Positions 6,627-13,792 of a stretch of 13,792 nucleotides of DNA are shown here, in pieces. The notes beneath the pieces were generated by a model that made no database searches, was not told the DNA's origin, and saw nothing but the letters and a program-made list of their open reading frames with translations. The position numbers and the translations under genes are program-made. This stretch comes from JBFKOL01 sp041628815 (GTDB lineage: Bacteria; Bacteroidota; Bacteroidia; Chitinophagales; Saprospiraceae), in assembly GCA_041628815.1 (NCBI GenBank), contig JBFKOL010000087.1, positions 1-13,792 on the forward strand, read 5' to 3'. How positions within the stretch are numbered: position 1 is the first letter of the stretch; each line of letters opens with the position of its first letter.

Positions 6627-7913
6627 ATGACCCAATCACTTCGCATTGATTTGCAGGTCCTGGTGAAGTACTTTCCACTATGGTTATTTACCGCCACGCT
6701 GCATTTTTTATATATCAATGGGTGGTGTCAGGATACAACCTGGATGGTCGGAGCCGCACAAAGATCTATTACTCCTCAAGACTCAGCTTTCATAGCCGGT
6801 CATACGAATAATAGGCGATTTACAGGAGTTAATGATCCACTATTCGTCAAAGCGGTTGCCATTGGCAATGGGGGATTACCAGTCATACTCCTCACATTCG
6901 ACTGTATAGGACTCCTCTACCCTGAGTTGCAAGACATCAGAAGACGAGCTGATCTGAGATTTCCTGGCATTTCTTCAGACAGAATCATCATGACATCGAC
7001 CCATACTCATTCCGGGCCCGATGTCGTCGGATTGTGGGGTAAAGACAGGATGCATTCAGGAGTTGATCCCGGCTATATGGAATTCCTGATTGATTCGGCT
7101 GTTGATATCATTGCACTGGCCCTCTCCAATATGCAGCCGGCCAGGGCTGAATTCGGTGAGGGGCAACATGGTGATGATTGGGTTTTTAACATTTCCCAGC
7201 CTCCTGAACTTGACAGGTCTTTAACAGTCTTAAGATTTTTCGACCAGAATCACAGAAATATCGCAACCCTGGTCAATTTTGCCTGTCATCCTACGTTTTT
7301 AGACGCCGTCAACAATCGGGTCAGCTCTGACTATGTAGGAGGATATTACGCTTTTATGGATAGTCTTCAGTCGGGAATAAACCTATTTTTACAGGGAGCC
7401 ATCGGAGGTTGGGTTCAGCCGGAATACGAATTAAAAACGCATGCGCAAGCTTTTTTCAGAGGTGGCGAACTGGCCAGTAAAGCCCACGACCTGTTGAAGA
7501 AGGCCAAACCTTTGAAAGGTACTAATCTTCGTTTTCGATCCATCGTTTTTTCCATGCCTGTAGAAAATGAAGGATTCAAAATGCTTTCGCGTGCGGGTGT
7601 TATCAGACGGGTCATTTCAGATTCAGTATCAACGGAGATTGCTGTCTTCAATATTGGAGAAGCATATTTTGCCACCCATCCGGGAGAAACGGTTCCACAA
7701 CTGTCCATCAGGACTAAATCGATGATGAAGACCGATGGTCCAAAGTTTGTTTTAGGTCTTGGTATGGATGCACTCGGATATATCCTTAAACCAGAATTTT
7801 TTGATCCGGGTCTTGAGATTCCACACAGCACTTATTTGTGTTCTGTAAGCGTCGGGCCCCAAACAGAAAGATTTGTTTTCAATTATTTAAAAAAATTGAT
7901 GACGGATGATTAA
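6627..7913 (+). CDS. Exported neutral/alkaline ceramidase N-terminal-domain protein, catalytic serine motif altered
   Basis: A 428-residue protein with a hydrophobic export segment (about residues 15-35, ending NGWCQ) and the core of the neutral ceramidase zinc-hydrolase family. Visible landmarks are GAAQRSITPQ; MTSTHTHSGPDVVG with H126/H128; NFACHPTFLDA with H221; HPGETVP with E354; and LGYILKPEFF with Y385. These fit the family's zinc ligands (two His, Glu, Tyr). The usual nucleophile motif GDVSPN is replaced by GAIGGWVQPE (257-266), with Q264 just before the proline, so a serine-nucleophile ceramidase reaction is doubtful; another amide or ester hydrolysis is possible. It is much shorter than full ceramidases (about 650 residues) and lacks their C-terminal domain. 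The longest frame starts at TTG 6618; ATG 6627 is preferred. The next gene starts inside it. Confidence 0.8.
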   Translation: MTQSLRIDLQVLVKYFPLWLFTATLHFLYINGWCQDTTWMVGAAQRSITPQDSAFIAGHTNNRRFTGVNDPLFVKAVAIGNGGLPVILLTFDCIGLLYPELQDIRRRADLRFPGISSDRIIMTSTHTHSGPDVVGLWGKDRMHSGVDPGYMEFLIDSAVDIIALALSNMQPARAEFGEGQHGDDWVFNISQPPELDRSLTVLRFFDQNHRNIATLVNFACHPTFLDAVNNRVSSDYVGGYYAFMDSLQSGINLFLQGAIGGWVQPEYELKTHAQAFFRGGELASKAHDLLKKAKPLKGTNLRFRSIVFSMPVENEGFKMLSRAGVIRRVISDSVSTEIAVFNIGEAYFATHPGETVPQLSIRTKSMMKTDGPKFVLGLGMDALGYILKPEFFDPGLEIPHSTYLCSVSVGPQTERFVFNYLKKLMTDD

Positions 7914-8328
7914 TGTTCCACCAAATGAAACTTTCTCACCAGCGCAGACGGGCCTGGAAAAATGGTACAAGGCGGTTGGGAAAAGGGACTTAAAAGCTTT
8001 GGATGCAATTCTGGCTGAAGAATGCATTTTCCTTTCACCTGTACTTTATACCCCGCAAAACGGTAAGATGCTGACTTATGTTTATCTCGTCGCGGCCATG
8101 CAAGTGTTGGGTCGGGGTAACTTCAGGTATACGCATGAGACCCTTTCTGGCAACCGGGCTGTTTTGGAATTCGAGTGCCAGCTGGAGGATACCTATCTGA
8201 ATGGGGTCGATATCATAGATTTTGATGCAACGGGCAAGATTACATCATTCAAGGTAATGATTAGGCCCATGAAGGCTTTGCACTTTCTGAAGGATCAAAT
8301 GATGATTGCCTTAAATCAGGCTAAATGA
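7906..8328 (+). CDS. NTF2/SnoaL-like small protein
   Basis: A 140-residue cytosolic protein with the pattern of the NTF2-like fold: an N-terminal helix pair (EKWYKAVGKRDLKALDAILAEEC, about 18-40) followed by strands (IFLSPVLYT, FRYTHETLSGNRAVLEFECQL, GVDIIDFDATGKITSFKVMIRP). The closing D-x-GKI-SF-V-RP strand pair is typical of SnoaL-like proteins. The fold serves many small-molecule enzymes and binding proteins; no catalytic residue set can be assigned, so the role is unknown. Its ATG lies eight bases inside the ceramidase-like gene (ATGATTAA overlap), which suggests translational coupling and shared regulation. The transporter gene follows after 46 bases. Confidence 0.8.
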   Translation: MINVPPNETFSPAQTGLEKWYKAVGKRDLKALDAILAEECIFLSPVLYTPQNGKMLTYVYLVAAMQVLGRGNFRYTHETLSGNRAVLEFECQLEDTYLNGVDIIDFDATGKITSFKVMIRPMKALHFLKDQMMIALNQAK

Positions 8329-8374
8329 TAGATATTGAAAGAAACGTAAAAAACGATGTCAGATCTAGCAGCCG

Positions 8375-9817
8375 ATGACGATACGACATGGAAATAGTAC
8401 GAAGCAACGTGGGTTGACTTCTCCGGCAGTGCGGCTGTTCATTTGTTTGTTTTTTGGATCATTGATCTGGGTTTCTGGATTATGGAACGAGGTAAACCCA
8501 CAGGCATGGACCATTTTCTCCGTGTTCATCGCTGTAATCCTAAGTTTTATCCTCAAACCCTATCCGATGGGGATGATGGTAATGATCGGTCTATTGATAC
8601 TGTTGGTCACAGGTAATCTGACCATCGACGAGGCGCTGTCGGGATTTGCGGATTCCACCGTCTGGCTTGTCGTGGCTGCTTTTTTAATTGCTGCGGCAAT
8701 GATTTCGACAGGTCTAGGTAAGAGAATTGCACTCACTTTGGTAGTTCGGCTCGGTAAAACAATACGCGGATTGGCCTATGCCATTTGTGGAAGTGAATTG
8801 ATTCTCGCGACCGTGGTCCCTTCCAATACAGCCAGGGGAGGGGGTATACATGCACCCATTGTTAATTCGTTGTCCCATTCGTTGGATTCTTCTGCCGAAA
8901 GTCATCCCGAAAAAGCAGGTGAGTACCTTACGTTGGTCGGGTCTCATGCGAATTTGATAGCTGCCGCCATGTTTATGACGGGTATGGCAGCCAACCCTCT
9001 CGTGAGCAAAGCTGTTGAAGAAATTTATGATATTGAATTTGGCTGGGGACAATGGGCTTTGGGAGCGCTGGTACCTGGACTGGTCTCCTTGGCAATTCTG
9101 CCGCATTTGATGTACTGGTTGTCAAAGCCTACCGTTGATCAAAGTGATGAGGCACGTGCAGAGGCAGAAAAGGACCTCATGAAAATGGGTGAGGTGGGCC
9201 GCAGTGAGTGGATTATGCTGATGGTCCTTGCCACTATGCTCTTATTGTGGAGCACAAAAGCGATTCACGGTTTGGGGACTACTACTGTTGCTTTGACGGG
9301 AGTTGCCGTTCTTTTGCTTACCGGAGCACAAACGTGGAAAGATGTCATCAGCAACTACCGCGCATGGGACACCCTGGTTTGGCTGGGAGGACTCCTGACA
9401 ATGGCCAACATGTTATTGAAGTACGGATTCATTGAATGGTTTGTTGGGCTGGCACAGCATGTCGTGACAGATATGAGTGGTGTCTTTGTCGTAATTGTCC
9501 TGGCCGTTATCTATTTCTACTCCATGTACGGTTTCAGCATGCTGACCGCCCACATCGCTTCAATGGCTGCCCCTTTCCTCGCAGTGTGCCTCTATGCGGG
9601 TGTGGAGGGCCTTATGGCCGCTGCGATCTTTGCCTATTTCTCCTGTCTCTGTGGATGTACGACCAACTATTCATCCGGTCCGGTAATCATCTATTTTGGA
9701 TTGGGGTATGTAACAGTACCCAAATGGTTTAAGATTGGCTTTATTATGTCTCTGGTCCATCTTTCTGTATGGATTGGTCTCGGATTATTATGGTGGAAGG
9801 CCCTCGGGTGGTGGTAA
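8375..9817 (+). CDS. DASS/SLC13 divalent anion:Na+ symporter family transporter
   Basis: An inner-membrane carrier of 480 residues with about 12 hydrophobic segments and a polar central loop (about 253-275, rich in E/D/K). The first substrate/sodium signature is VVPSNTARGGGIHAPIV (S150-N151-T152). The second, in the C-terminal half, is CGCTTNYSSGP (T430-N431) followed by VIIYFGLGYV. This arrangement, plus MLTAHIASMAAPFLAV, resembles the 2-oxoglutarate/malate translocator (DiT1/CitT/TtdT) branch, so the substrate is probably a C4-C6 dicarboxylate; sulfate or another anion cannot be excluded. Three cysteines (C424, C426, C428) sit just before the second signature. The ATG at 8375 gives a short charged N-terminus before helix 1. 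It is probably co-transcribed with the NTF2-like gene. Confidence 0.9.
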   Translation: MTIRHGNSTKQRGLTSPAVRLFICLFFGSLIWVSGLWNEVNPQAWTIFSVFIAVILSFILKPYPMGMMVMIGLLILLVTGNLTIDEALSGFADSTVWLVVAAFLIAAAMISTGLGKRIALTLVVRLGKTIRGLAYAICGSELILATVVPSNTARGGGIHAPIVNSLSHSLDSSAESHPEKAGEYLTLVGSHANLIAAAMFMTGMAANPLVSKAVEEIYDIEFGWGQWALGALVPGLVSLAILPHLMYWLSKPTVDQSDEARAEAEKDLMKMGEVGRSEWIMLMVLATMLLLWSTKAIHGLGTTTVALTGVAVLLLTGAQTWKDVISNYRAWDTLVWLGGLLTMANMLLKYGFIEWFVGLAQHVVTDMSGVFVVIVLAVIYFYSMYGFSMLTAHIASMAAPFLAVCLYAGVEGLMAAAIFAYFSCLCGCTTNYSSGPVIIYFGLGYVTVPKWFKIGFIMSLVHLSVWIGLGLLWWKALGWW

Positions 9818-9832
9818 TTTCGAAAAGGTTGA

Positions 9833-10009
9833 TTAAAGGGCTGCTTTCATCGTCCGGCCATATGAATTGCTTCTTTTAGAGCACCATTCCAGGCTTTTGA
9901 AAAATACAGCGGTCTCTAATGATTGGTCTTGTGGTTTAATGGAAATGCCATTGATATATTCTCCGGGCAAACTTTCAAATTCCATACCTTCGTCATGAAC
10001 AGTCTTCAT
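9833..10009 (-). CDS. Possible small hypothetical protein (58 aa), uncertain
   Basis: The 190-base gap between the transporter and threonine dehydrogenase genes is almost filled by a minus-strand frame from ATG 10009 to TAA 9833, reading MKTVHDEGMEFESLPGEYIN and ending KAAL. The composition is soluble and protein-like (acidic first half, basic end) with no membrane segment. No family is recognised. Against it: its start codon overlaps the threonine dehydrogenase start by two bases on the other strand, its promoter would have to lie inside that gene, and no ribosome binding site is seen. The region must also hold any promoter for tdh, and no clear one was found. It could be a chance frame or a remnant. 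Confidence 0.25.
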   Translation of the reverse strand: MKTVHDEGMEFESLPGEYINGISIKPQDQSLETAVFFKSLEWCSKRSNSYGRTMKAAL

Positions 10010-10970
10010 GGCATTGAGTACAGAAAGAATACTTATCATCGGTGCTGCTGGTCAAATCGGATCTGAGTTGACCATAGAACTTCGAAGAATCTATGGGCAG
10101 GAGTGCGTCTTTGCAACGGACGTTAAAATGCCTGACGACGAAATCTTCAGAGGAGGGCCATTTCAGATCCTGGATGTCCTCGATGACAAAATGCTTATCC
10201 ATTTTATCATCAGGCACAAGATCACGCAAATTTATCACCTGGCGGCCGTATTATCCGGGAATGCAGAAAAACTTCCTGTCCAGGCCTGGAACATCAATAT
10301 GGACAGCCTTTTGAATGTATTGGAGATCGCGCGAATGGTGGACAAGGTGAAGAAAATCTTCTGGCCCAGCTCGATTGCTGTATTTGGTCCTACCACACAG
10401 AAAAAGATGGCTCCTCAAAGGACGGTCATGGAGCCTACCACGGTATATGGCATCACCAAGATTGCGGGAGAACGATGGTGCGCCTACTATCACCGAAAAT
10501 ATGGTATCGATATACGTTCAATACGGTATCCCGGATTGATCAGTCATAAAACAGAAGCTGGAGGCGGTACCACAGATTACGCTGTTGACATTTATTTTGA
10601 TGCGGTCAGCGAAGGGCGTTACGAGTGCTTTATCAAGGAGGATACCTTTATGCCGTTCCTGTTTATGCCTGATGCAATCAGAGCTACAGTAGAACTCATG
10701 GAGGCGAGACGGAACAGGCTGACGGTAAGCGGTGGATACAATCTAGCAGGAATGAGTCATTGTCCGGACGATTTTTTTCGAGAGATACGAAAACATATTC
10801 CTGACTTCCAAATATCCTATGTGCCGGATTTCAGGCAAGAAATCGCTGAATCATGGCCAGATGGCGTGGACGATACGATTACTGTAAGGGATTGGGGATT
10901 CAGTCCAAAATACGATCTTGCGAGCATGACCAAGGTTATGCTAAAAGAGGTGAAAAAGAAAGCGAAATAA
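10008..10970 (+). CDS. tdh: L-threonine 3-dehydrogenase, short-chain (SDR/epimerase) type
   Basis: Oxidises L-threonine with NAD+ to 2-amino-3-ketobutyrate, the first step of threonine conversion to glycine. The 320-residue extended SDR opens with an NAD-binding Rossmann motif, ILIIGAAGQIGSE (about 8-20), then the acidic ATDVKMP that selects NAD. The catalytic set is S121/S122 in WPSSIAVFG and Y147/K151 in VYGITK. The stretch RYPGLISHKTEAGGGTTDYA is typical of bacterial SDR threonine dehydrogenases, which are unrelated to the zinc-dependent E. coli enzyme. The partner enzyme gene, kbl, follows after 52 bases and strongly supports the assignment. The ATG at 10008 puts the Rossmann strand eight residues in, slightly longer than usual. 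Cytosolic. Confidence 0.94.
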   Translation: MALSTERILIIGAAGQIGSELTIELRRIYGQECVFATDVKMPDDEIFRGGPFQILDVLDDKMLIHFIIRHKITQIYHLAAVLSGNAEKLPVQAWNINMDSLLNVLEIARMVDKVKKIFWPSSIAVFGPTTQKKMAPQRTVMEPTTVYGITKIAGERWCAYYHRKYGIDIRSIRYPGLISHKTEAGGGTTDYAVDIYFDAVSEGRYECFIKEDTFMPFLFMPDAIRATVELMEARRNRLTVSGGYNLAGMSHCPDDFFREIRKHIPDFQISYVPDFRQEIAESWPDGVDDTITVRDWGFSPKYDLASMTKVMLKEVKKKAK

Positions 10971-10977
10971 TATTCTT

Positions 10978-11009
10978 ATTGAGGGGTGTTATCCTCATCG
11001 TTAAATTTC
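10978..11009 (+). promoter_or_regulatory. Weak candidate Bacteroidota-type promoter ahead of kbl
   Basis: TTG (10978-10980) and TAAATTTC (11002-11009) are 21 bases apart and resemble the Bacteroidota -33/-7 elements (TTTG and TAnnTTTG), with one mismatch in the -7 box. Transcription would begin a few bases before the kbl ATG at 11023. A small TGAGG/CCTCA hairpin (10980-10984 with 10993-10997) lies between the two boxes. Given the short gap after tdh, kbl may simply be read through from tdh, so this is tentative. Confidence 0.18.
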
Positions 11010-11022
11010 AAAGTTAGCGTGT

Positions 11023-12210
11023 ATGTATGGCAAAATGAAAGAGCACTTACAAAATGAGCTGCGCGAAATTGCTGAAGCAGGATTGTACAAAAAAGAGCGA
11101 ATCATAACATCACCCCAGGATGCTGTGATCACTGTAGCGGGTGGCGGGGAAGTGTTGAATTTTTGCGCCAATAATTACCTTGGATTATCCAATCATCCCG
11201 AGTTGATCCGGGCGGCTTCAGAAGCTATGGAAACACATGGATTTGGTATGTCTTCGGTACGGTTTATCTGCGGCACCCAGGATCTGCACAAAGAGCTGGA
11301 AGACAAGATATCCGCTTTTTTTGGGACGGATGATACCATTCTATATGCAGCGTGTTTCGATGCAAATGGCGGGGTATTTGAGCCGTTGCTTACGGCGGAA
11401 GATGCGATCATTTCTGATGCTTTAAACCATGCCTCCATCATCGATGGTGTCAGGCTTTGCAAGGCGCAACGATATCGGTATAAGACGGCTGACATGACCG
11501 ATCTTGAGGAGAAGCTGATCGAATCGCAGGCTCAAAGGTTTCGCATTATTGTCACCGATGCTGTCTTTTCTATGGATGGTCATGTGGCTCCCATGGATAA
11601 GATTGTTGCTTTGGCCAGGAAATACGATGCGTTGGTCATGATCGATGAGTGCCATTCTGCAGGTGTCGTGGGCAGGACAGGGAGAGGCGTGACGGAATTG
11701 TTCGATATACGCGGTGAGGTCGACATTATTACTGGAACGCTCGGCAAAGCTTTCGGTGGAGGTATAGGCGGATTTACTACCGGCAGGAAAGAAATCATTG
11801 ATATGTTGCGGCAGAGATCCAGGCCTTATCTCTTTTCGAATTCCCTTCCTCCTATGATCGTTAAGGCTGGAATAAGGATGCTGGAAATGATGGACGAAAA
11901 CAACGATCTGGCCGACAAGTTGCACGACAACACGGAATATTTTTATCAACAGATGAAAGAAGCTGGCTTCGACATAAAGCCTACACAGTCAGCCATTGTA
12001 CCCATCATGCTGTACGATGCCCGTTTATCCCAGGATTTTGCAGCATCACTCCTGGAAGAGGGAATATACGTAATCGGGTTTTACTATCCCGTGGTTCCAA
12101 AAGGGCAGGCGCGTATCCGGGTTCAGCTTTCTGCCGCCCATACAAGGAAACAGCTTGATAAGGCTGTTGAAGCCTTCACAAAAGTAGGCAAGCTCCTGGG
12201 AGTGATTTGA
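11023..12210 (+). CDS. kbl: Glycine C-acetyltransferase (2-amino-3-ketobutyrate CoA ligase)
   Basis: A PLP enzyme of the alpha-oxoamine synthase family. It cleaves 2-amino-3-ketobutyrate with CoA to glycine and acetyl-CoA, completing the pathway started by the threonine dehydrogenase just upstream. The 395-residue length is standard. Landmarks are NFCANNYLGLSNHP (about 47-60), GFGMSSVRFICGTQDLHKEL, DALNHASIIDGVRLCKAQR, the PLP aspartate region MIDECHSAGVVGRTGRG, and the Schiff-base lysine K242 in GTLGKAFGG. The C-terminal VIGFYYPVVPKGQARIRVQLSA is a signature of true Kbl, separating it from KAS/BioF/HemA relatives. The ATG at 11023 matches the family start MYGKMKEHL. It converges with the dehydratase gene, with only 26 bases between the stops and no terminator seen there. 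Confidence 0.96.
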   Translation: MYGKMKEHLQNELREIAEAGLYKKERIITSPQDAVITVAGGGEVLNFCANNYLGLSNHPELIRAASEAMETHGFGMSSVRFICGTQDLHKELEDKISAFFGTDDTILYAACFDANGGVFEPLLTAEDAIISDALNHASIIDGVRLCKAQRYRYKTADMTDLEEKLIESQAQRFRIIVTDAVFSMDGHVAPMDKIVALARKYDALVMIDECHSAGVVGRTGRGVTELFDIRGEVDIITGTLGKAFGGGIGGFTTGRKEIIDMLRQRSRPYLFSNSLPPMIVKAGIRMLEMMDENNDLADKLHDNTEYFYQQMKEAGFDIKPTQSAIVPIMLYDARLSQDFAASLLEEGIYVIGFYYPVVPKGQARIRVQLSAAHTRKQLDKAVEAFTKVGKLLGVI

Positions 12211-12236
12211 TCTAAGGGATGCCTACAGCAAATGTC

Positions 12237-13792
12237 TCAATGAGAATCTCGAAGAACCTCACTGCCTGAATTGCCTTTGAGAAAATCTAGATCGGCGCCC
12301 AAGTGGGCTTGTTCCACGTGATCTATGTATATTTTTACATAGCCCCTGTCATGACCGAGGTTGGGTGGTCTCCATGCTTGGCGCCGTTGGGACAACTCCT
12401 CGTCGCTGACCAACAACTTCAGACTTCTTCCGGGTACGTCGACTTCAATGATATCGCCATCTTTCACCAGGGCTAGAACTCCTCCATCTGCTGCTTCCGG
12501 GGCGGTATGCAAGAATACAGTTCCGAAAGCCGTGCCGCTCATTCTGCCATCCGAGATACGGACCATATCTGTCACACCTTGCTTCAACATTTTCTTGGGC
12601 AACCCCATATTGCCTACTTCGGGCATTCCCGGATAGCCCTTAGGGCCAACATTTTTCAAGACCAGGACAGAGTCGGGATTGACTTCGAGGTCAGGACTGT
12701 CGATGCGTGCTTTATAGTCTTCTATGTCTTCAAAGACTACCGCCGTACCTCTGTGCTGCATGAGAGCTGGTGTTGCAGCAGATGGTTTGATGATAGCACC
12801 GTATCGGCACAGGTTACCTTTGACAACGGCTATGCCTGAATCTTTTTTTACAGGGTTGTCGAGTGGGGAAATTATGTTCTCATCAAAGCAGACGGCGCTG
12901 GCAACATTTGCTGAGATGGACTTACCTGTGACTGTCAGTGATTCTCCATGAAGTGCAGAGAGTAAATTTTTCATAACGACCGGTAAACCACCGGCGTAAT
13001 AAAATTCTTCCATCATAAATTGTCCTGAAGGCTGTATGTTGACCATCAATGGTATATGAGAGGAAAAGCGATCAAAATCTTCGAGGTCGAGTTTGACACC
13101 AATTCTTCCGGCGATGGCCAGAAGATGAACGACAAAATTGGTGGATCCGCCTATGGCTGCATTGACCATTATGGCATTTTCAAAGGCTTTTCGCGTGAGA
13201 ATTTTTGAAGGGATCAAGTCTTCATCGACCATTGAGACAATGCGGCGTCCAGTAAGGTGAGCTTGCACCTTGCGCCTGGAATCCGCCGCCGGTATGGCTG
13301 CATTTTGAGGTAATGCCATACCCAGTGATTCGATCATGCAAGCCATGGTTGACGCTGTTCCCATCACCGCGCAGTGCCCGCGGCTTCGGCACATGCATGC
13401 CTCGGCTTCAATAAAATCTTCCTGGGATAGTTCTCCTCGACGTTGGGCTTCGCTGAACCTCCATACTTCCGTGGTGCCGATATCCTTGCCGCGAAATTTT
13501 CCGTTGAGCATGGGCCCACCTGAGAGAAAGATGGTCGGCAGGTCCACGCTACAGGCCCCCATGAGAATGGAGGGTGTCGTCTTGTCACATCCACCCAGCA
13601 GCACTACGCCATCGAGGGGGTTGGCACGGATGCTTTCTTCGGCATCCATGCTTGCAAGGTTGCGATACAGCATGGTCGTGGGTTTCATGAGCGTTTCACC
13701 CAGCGACATTACGGGAAACTCTACCGGGAATCCTCCTGCTTCCCAGACCCCCCTTTTTACATATTCGGCCAATTCTCTGAAATGAGCATTAC
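12237..13792 (-). CDS. IlvD/Edd-family dehydratase, sugar-acid (arabonate-type) branch, 5' end missing
   Basis: An iron-sulfur, Mg-dependent dehydratase. The frame stays open to the right edge: beyond the TTG at 13772 it reads NAHFRELAEYVKRG, with a partial last codon ending GT that would fit the cysteine of the family's PCNAH cluster motif. The ~60 N-terminal residues therefore lie outside, and the TTG is an internal leucine. Visible motifs are GGCDKTTPS (cluster Cys, and the Lys that is carbamylated to bind Mg in relatives), CRSRGHCAVMGTAST (cluster Cys near 13372), and DGRMSGTAFGT with the catalytic serine (near 12538). The RSRGHC form and the C-terminal DRGYVKIYIDHVEQAHLGAD...RDSH pattern resemble L-arabonate/sugar-acid dehydratases rather than the branched-chain amino acid IlvD. 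The exact substrate is unresolved. Confidence 0.85.
   Translation of the reverse strand, partial: NAHFRELAEYVKRGVWEAGGFPVEFPVMSLGETLMKPTTMLYRNLASMDAEESIRANPLDGVVLLGGCDKTTPSILMGACSVDLPTIFLSGGPMLNGKFRGKDIGTTEVWRFSEAQRRGELSQEDFIEAEACMCRSRGHCAVMGTASTMACMIESLGMALPQNAAIPAADSRRKVQAHLTGRRIVSMVDEDLIPSKILTRKAFENAIMVNAAIGGSTNFVVHLLAIAGRIGVKLDLEDFDRFSSHIPLMVNIQPSGQFMMEEFYYAGGLPVVMKNLLSALHGESLTVTGKSISANVASAVCFDENIISPLDNPVKKDSGIAVVKGNLCRYGAIIKPSAATPALMQHRGTAVVFEDIEDYKARIDSPDLEVNPDSVLVLKNVGPKGYPGMPEVGNMGLPKKMLKQGVTDMVRISDGRMSGTAFGTVFLHTAPEAADGGVLALVKDGDIIEVDVPGRSLKLLVSDEELSQRRQAWRPPNLGHDRGYVKIYIDHVEQAHLGADLDFLKGNSGSEVLRDSH

Noticed and set aside
1..13792. Mobile element, prophage, CRISPR array, toxin-antitoxin or defence system
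   Set aside because: No transposase, integrase, direct-repeat array, tRNA or nuclease/ATPase pairing was seen. All sizeable frames belong to metabolic, transport, peptidase or repair families.

Overview
The window looks like an ordinary chromosomal segment from a member of the Bacteroidota (Cytophagia/Saprospiria-like). This rests on the strong Bacteroidota flavour of the proteins (SDR-type threonine dehydrogenase paired with glycine C-acetyltransferase, an S9D glutamyl endopeptidase-like peptidase, a Bacteroidota-style M24B aminopeptidase), on the scarcity of clear Shine-Dalgarno sequences, and on mid-range GC. No phage, transposon, integron, CRISPR, tRNA or rRNA signal was seen. The placement is an inference from remembered family sequences, not from a search.

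Layout. At the left edge (1-129, minus) is the first 43 codons of a probable secreted protein. It is divergent from a cytosolic Xaa-Pro aminopeptidase (269-1645, plus), and a 19-bp palindrome lies between them. The aminopeptidase converges on a TerC/Alx-family membrane protein (1757-2704, minus), with a composite stem-loop in the gap. Upstream of TerC on the same strand is a large secreted S9D serine peptidase (2827-5262, minus); the gap between these two genes holds two inverted repeats.

From about 5.3 to 9.8 kb four plus-strand genes follow, possibly one transcription unit: a YcaQ/AlkZ-type DNA glycosylase (5358-6542), an exported neutral-ceramidase-like protein (6627-7913), an NTF2/SnoaL-like small protein that overlaps it by 8 bases (7906-8328), and a DASS/SLC13 anion transporter (8375-9817). 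A possible small minus-strand ORF (9833-10009) fills the next gap.

The right part holds the threonine-to-glycine pathway: L-threonine 3-dehydrogenase (10008-10970) and 2-amino-3-ketobutyrate CoA ligase (11023-12210). Together they turn threonine plus CoA into glycine and acetyl-CoA. Converging on them is an IlvD/Edd-family dehydratase, most like the sugar-acid (arabonate-type) branch, cut by the right edge (12237-13792, minus).

I did not find a convincing new multi-gene system. The points most worth a second look are the ceramidase-like protein that lacks the usual nucleophile motif and is translationally coupled to an NTF2-like protein, the QxD-type YcaQ glycosylase, and several well-formed intergenic palindromes. 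Start codons were moved from the longest open frame for the S9 peptidase, the glycosylase and the ceramidase-like protein. The dehydratase has no start inside the window.
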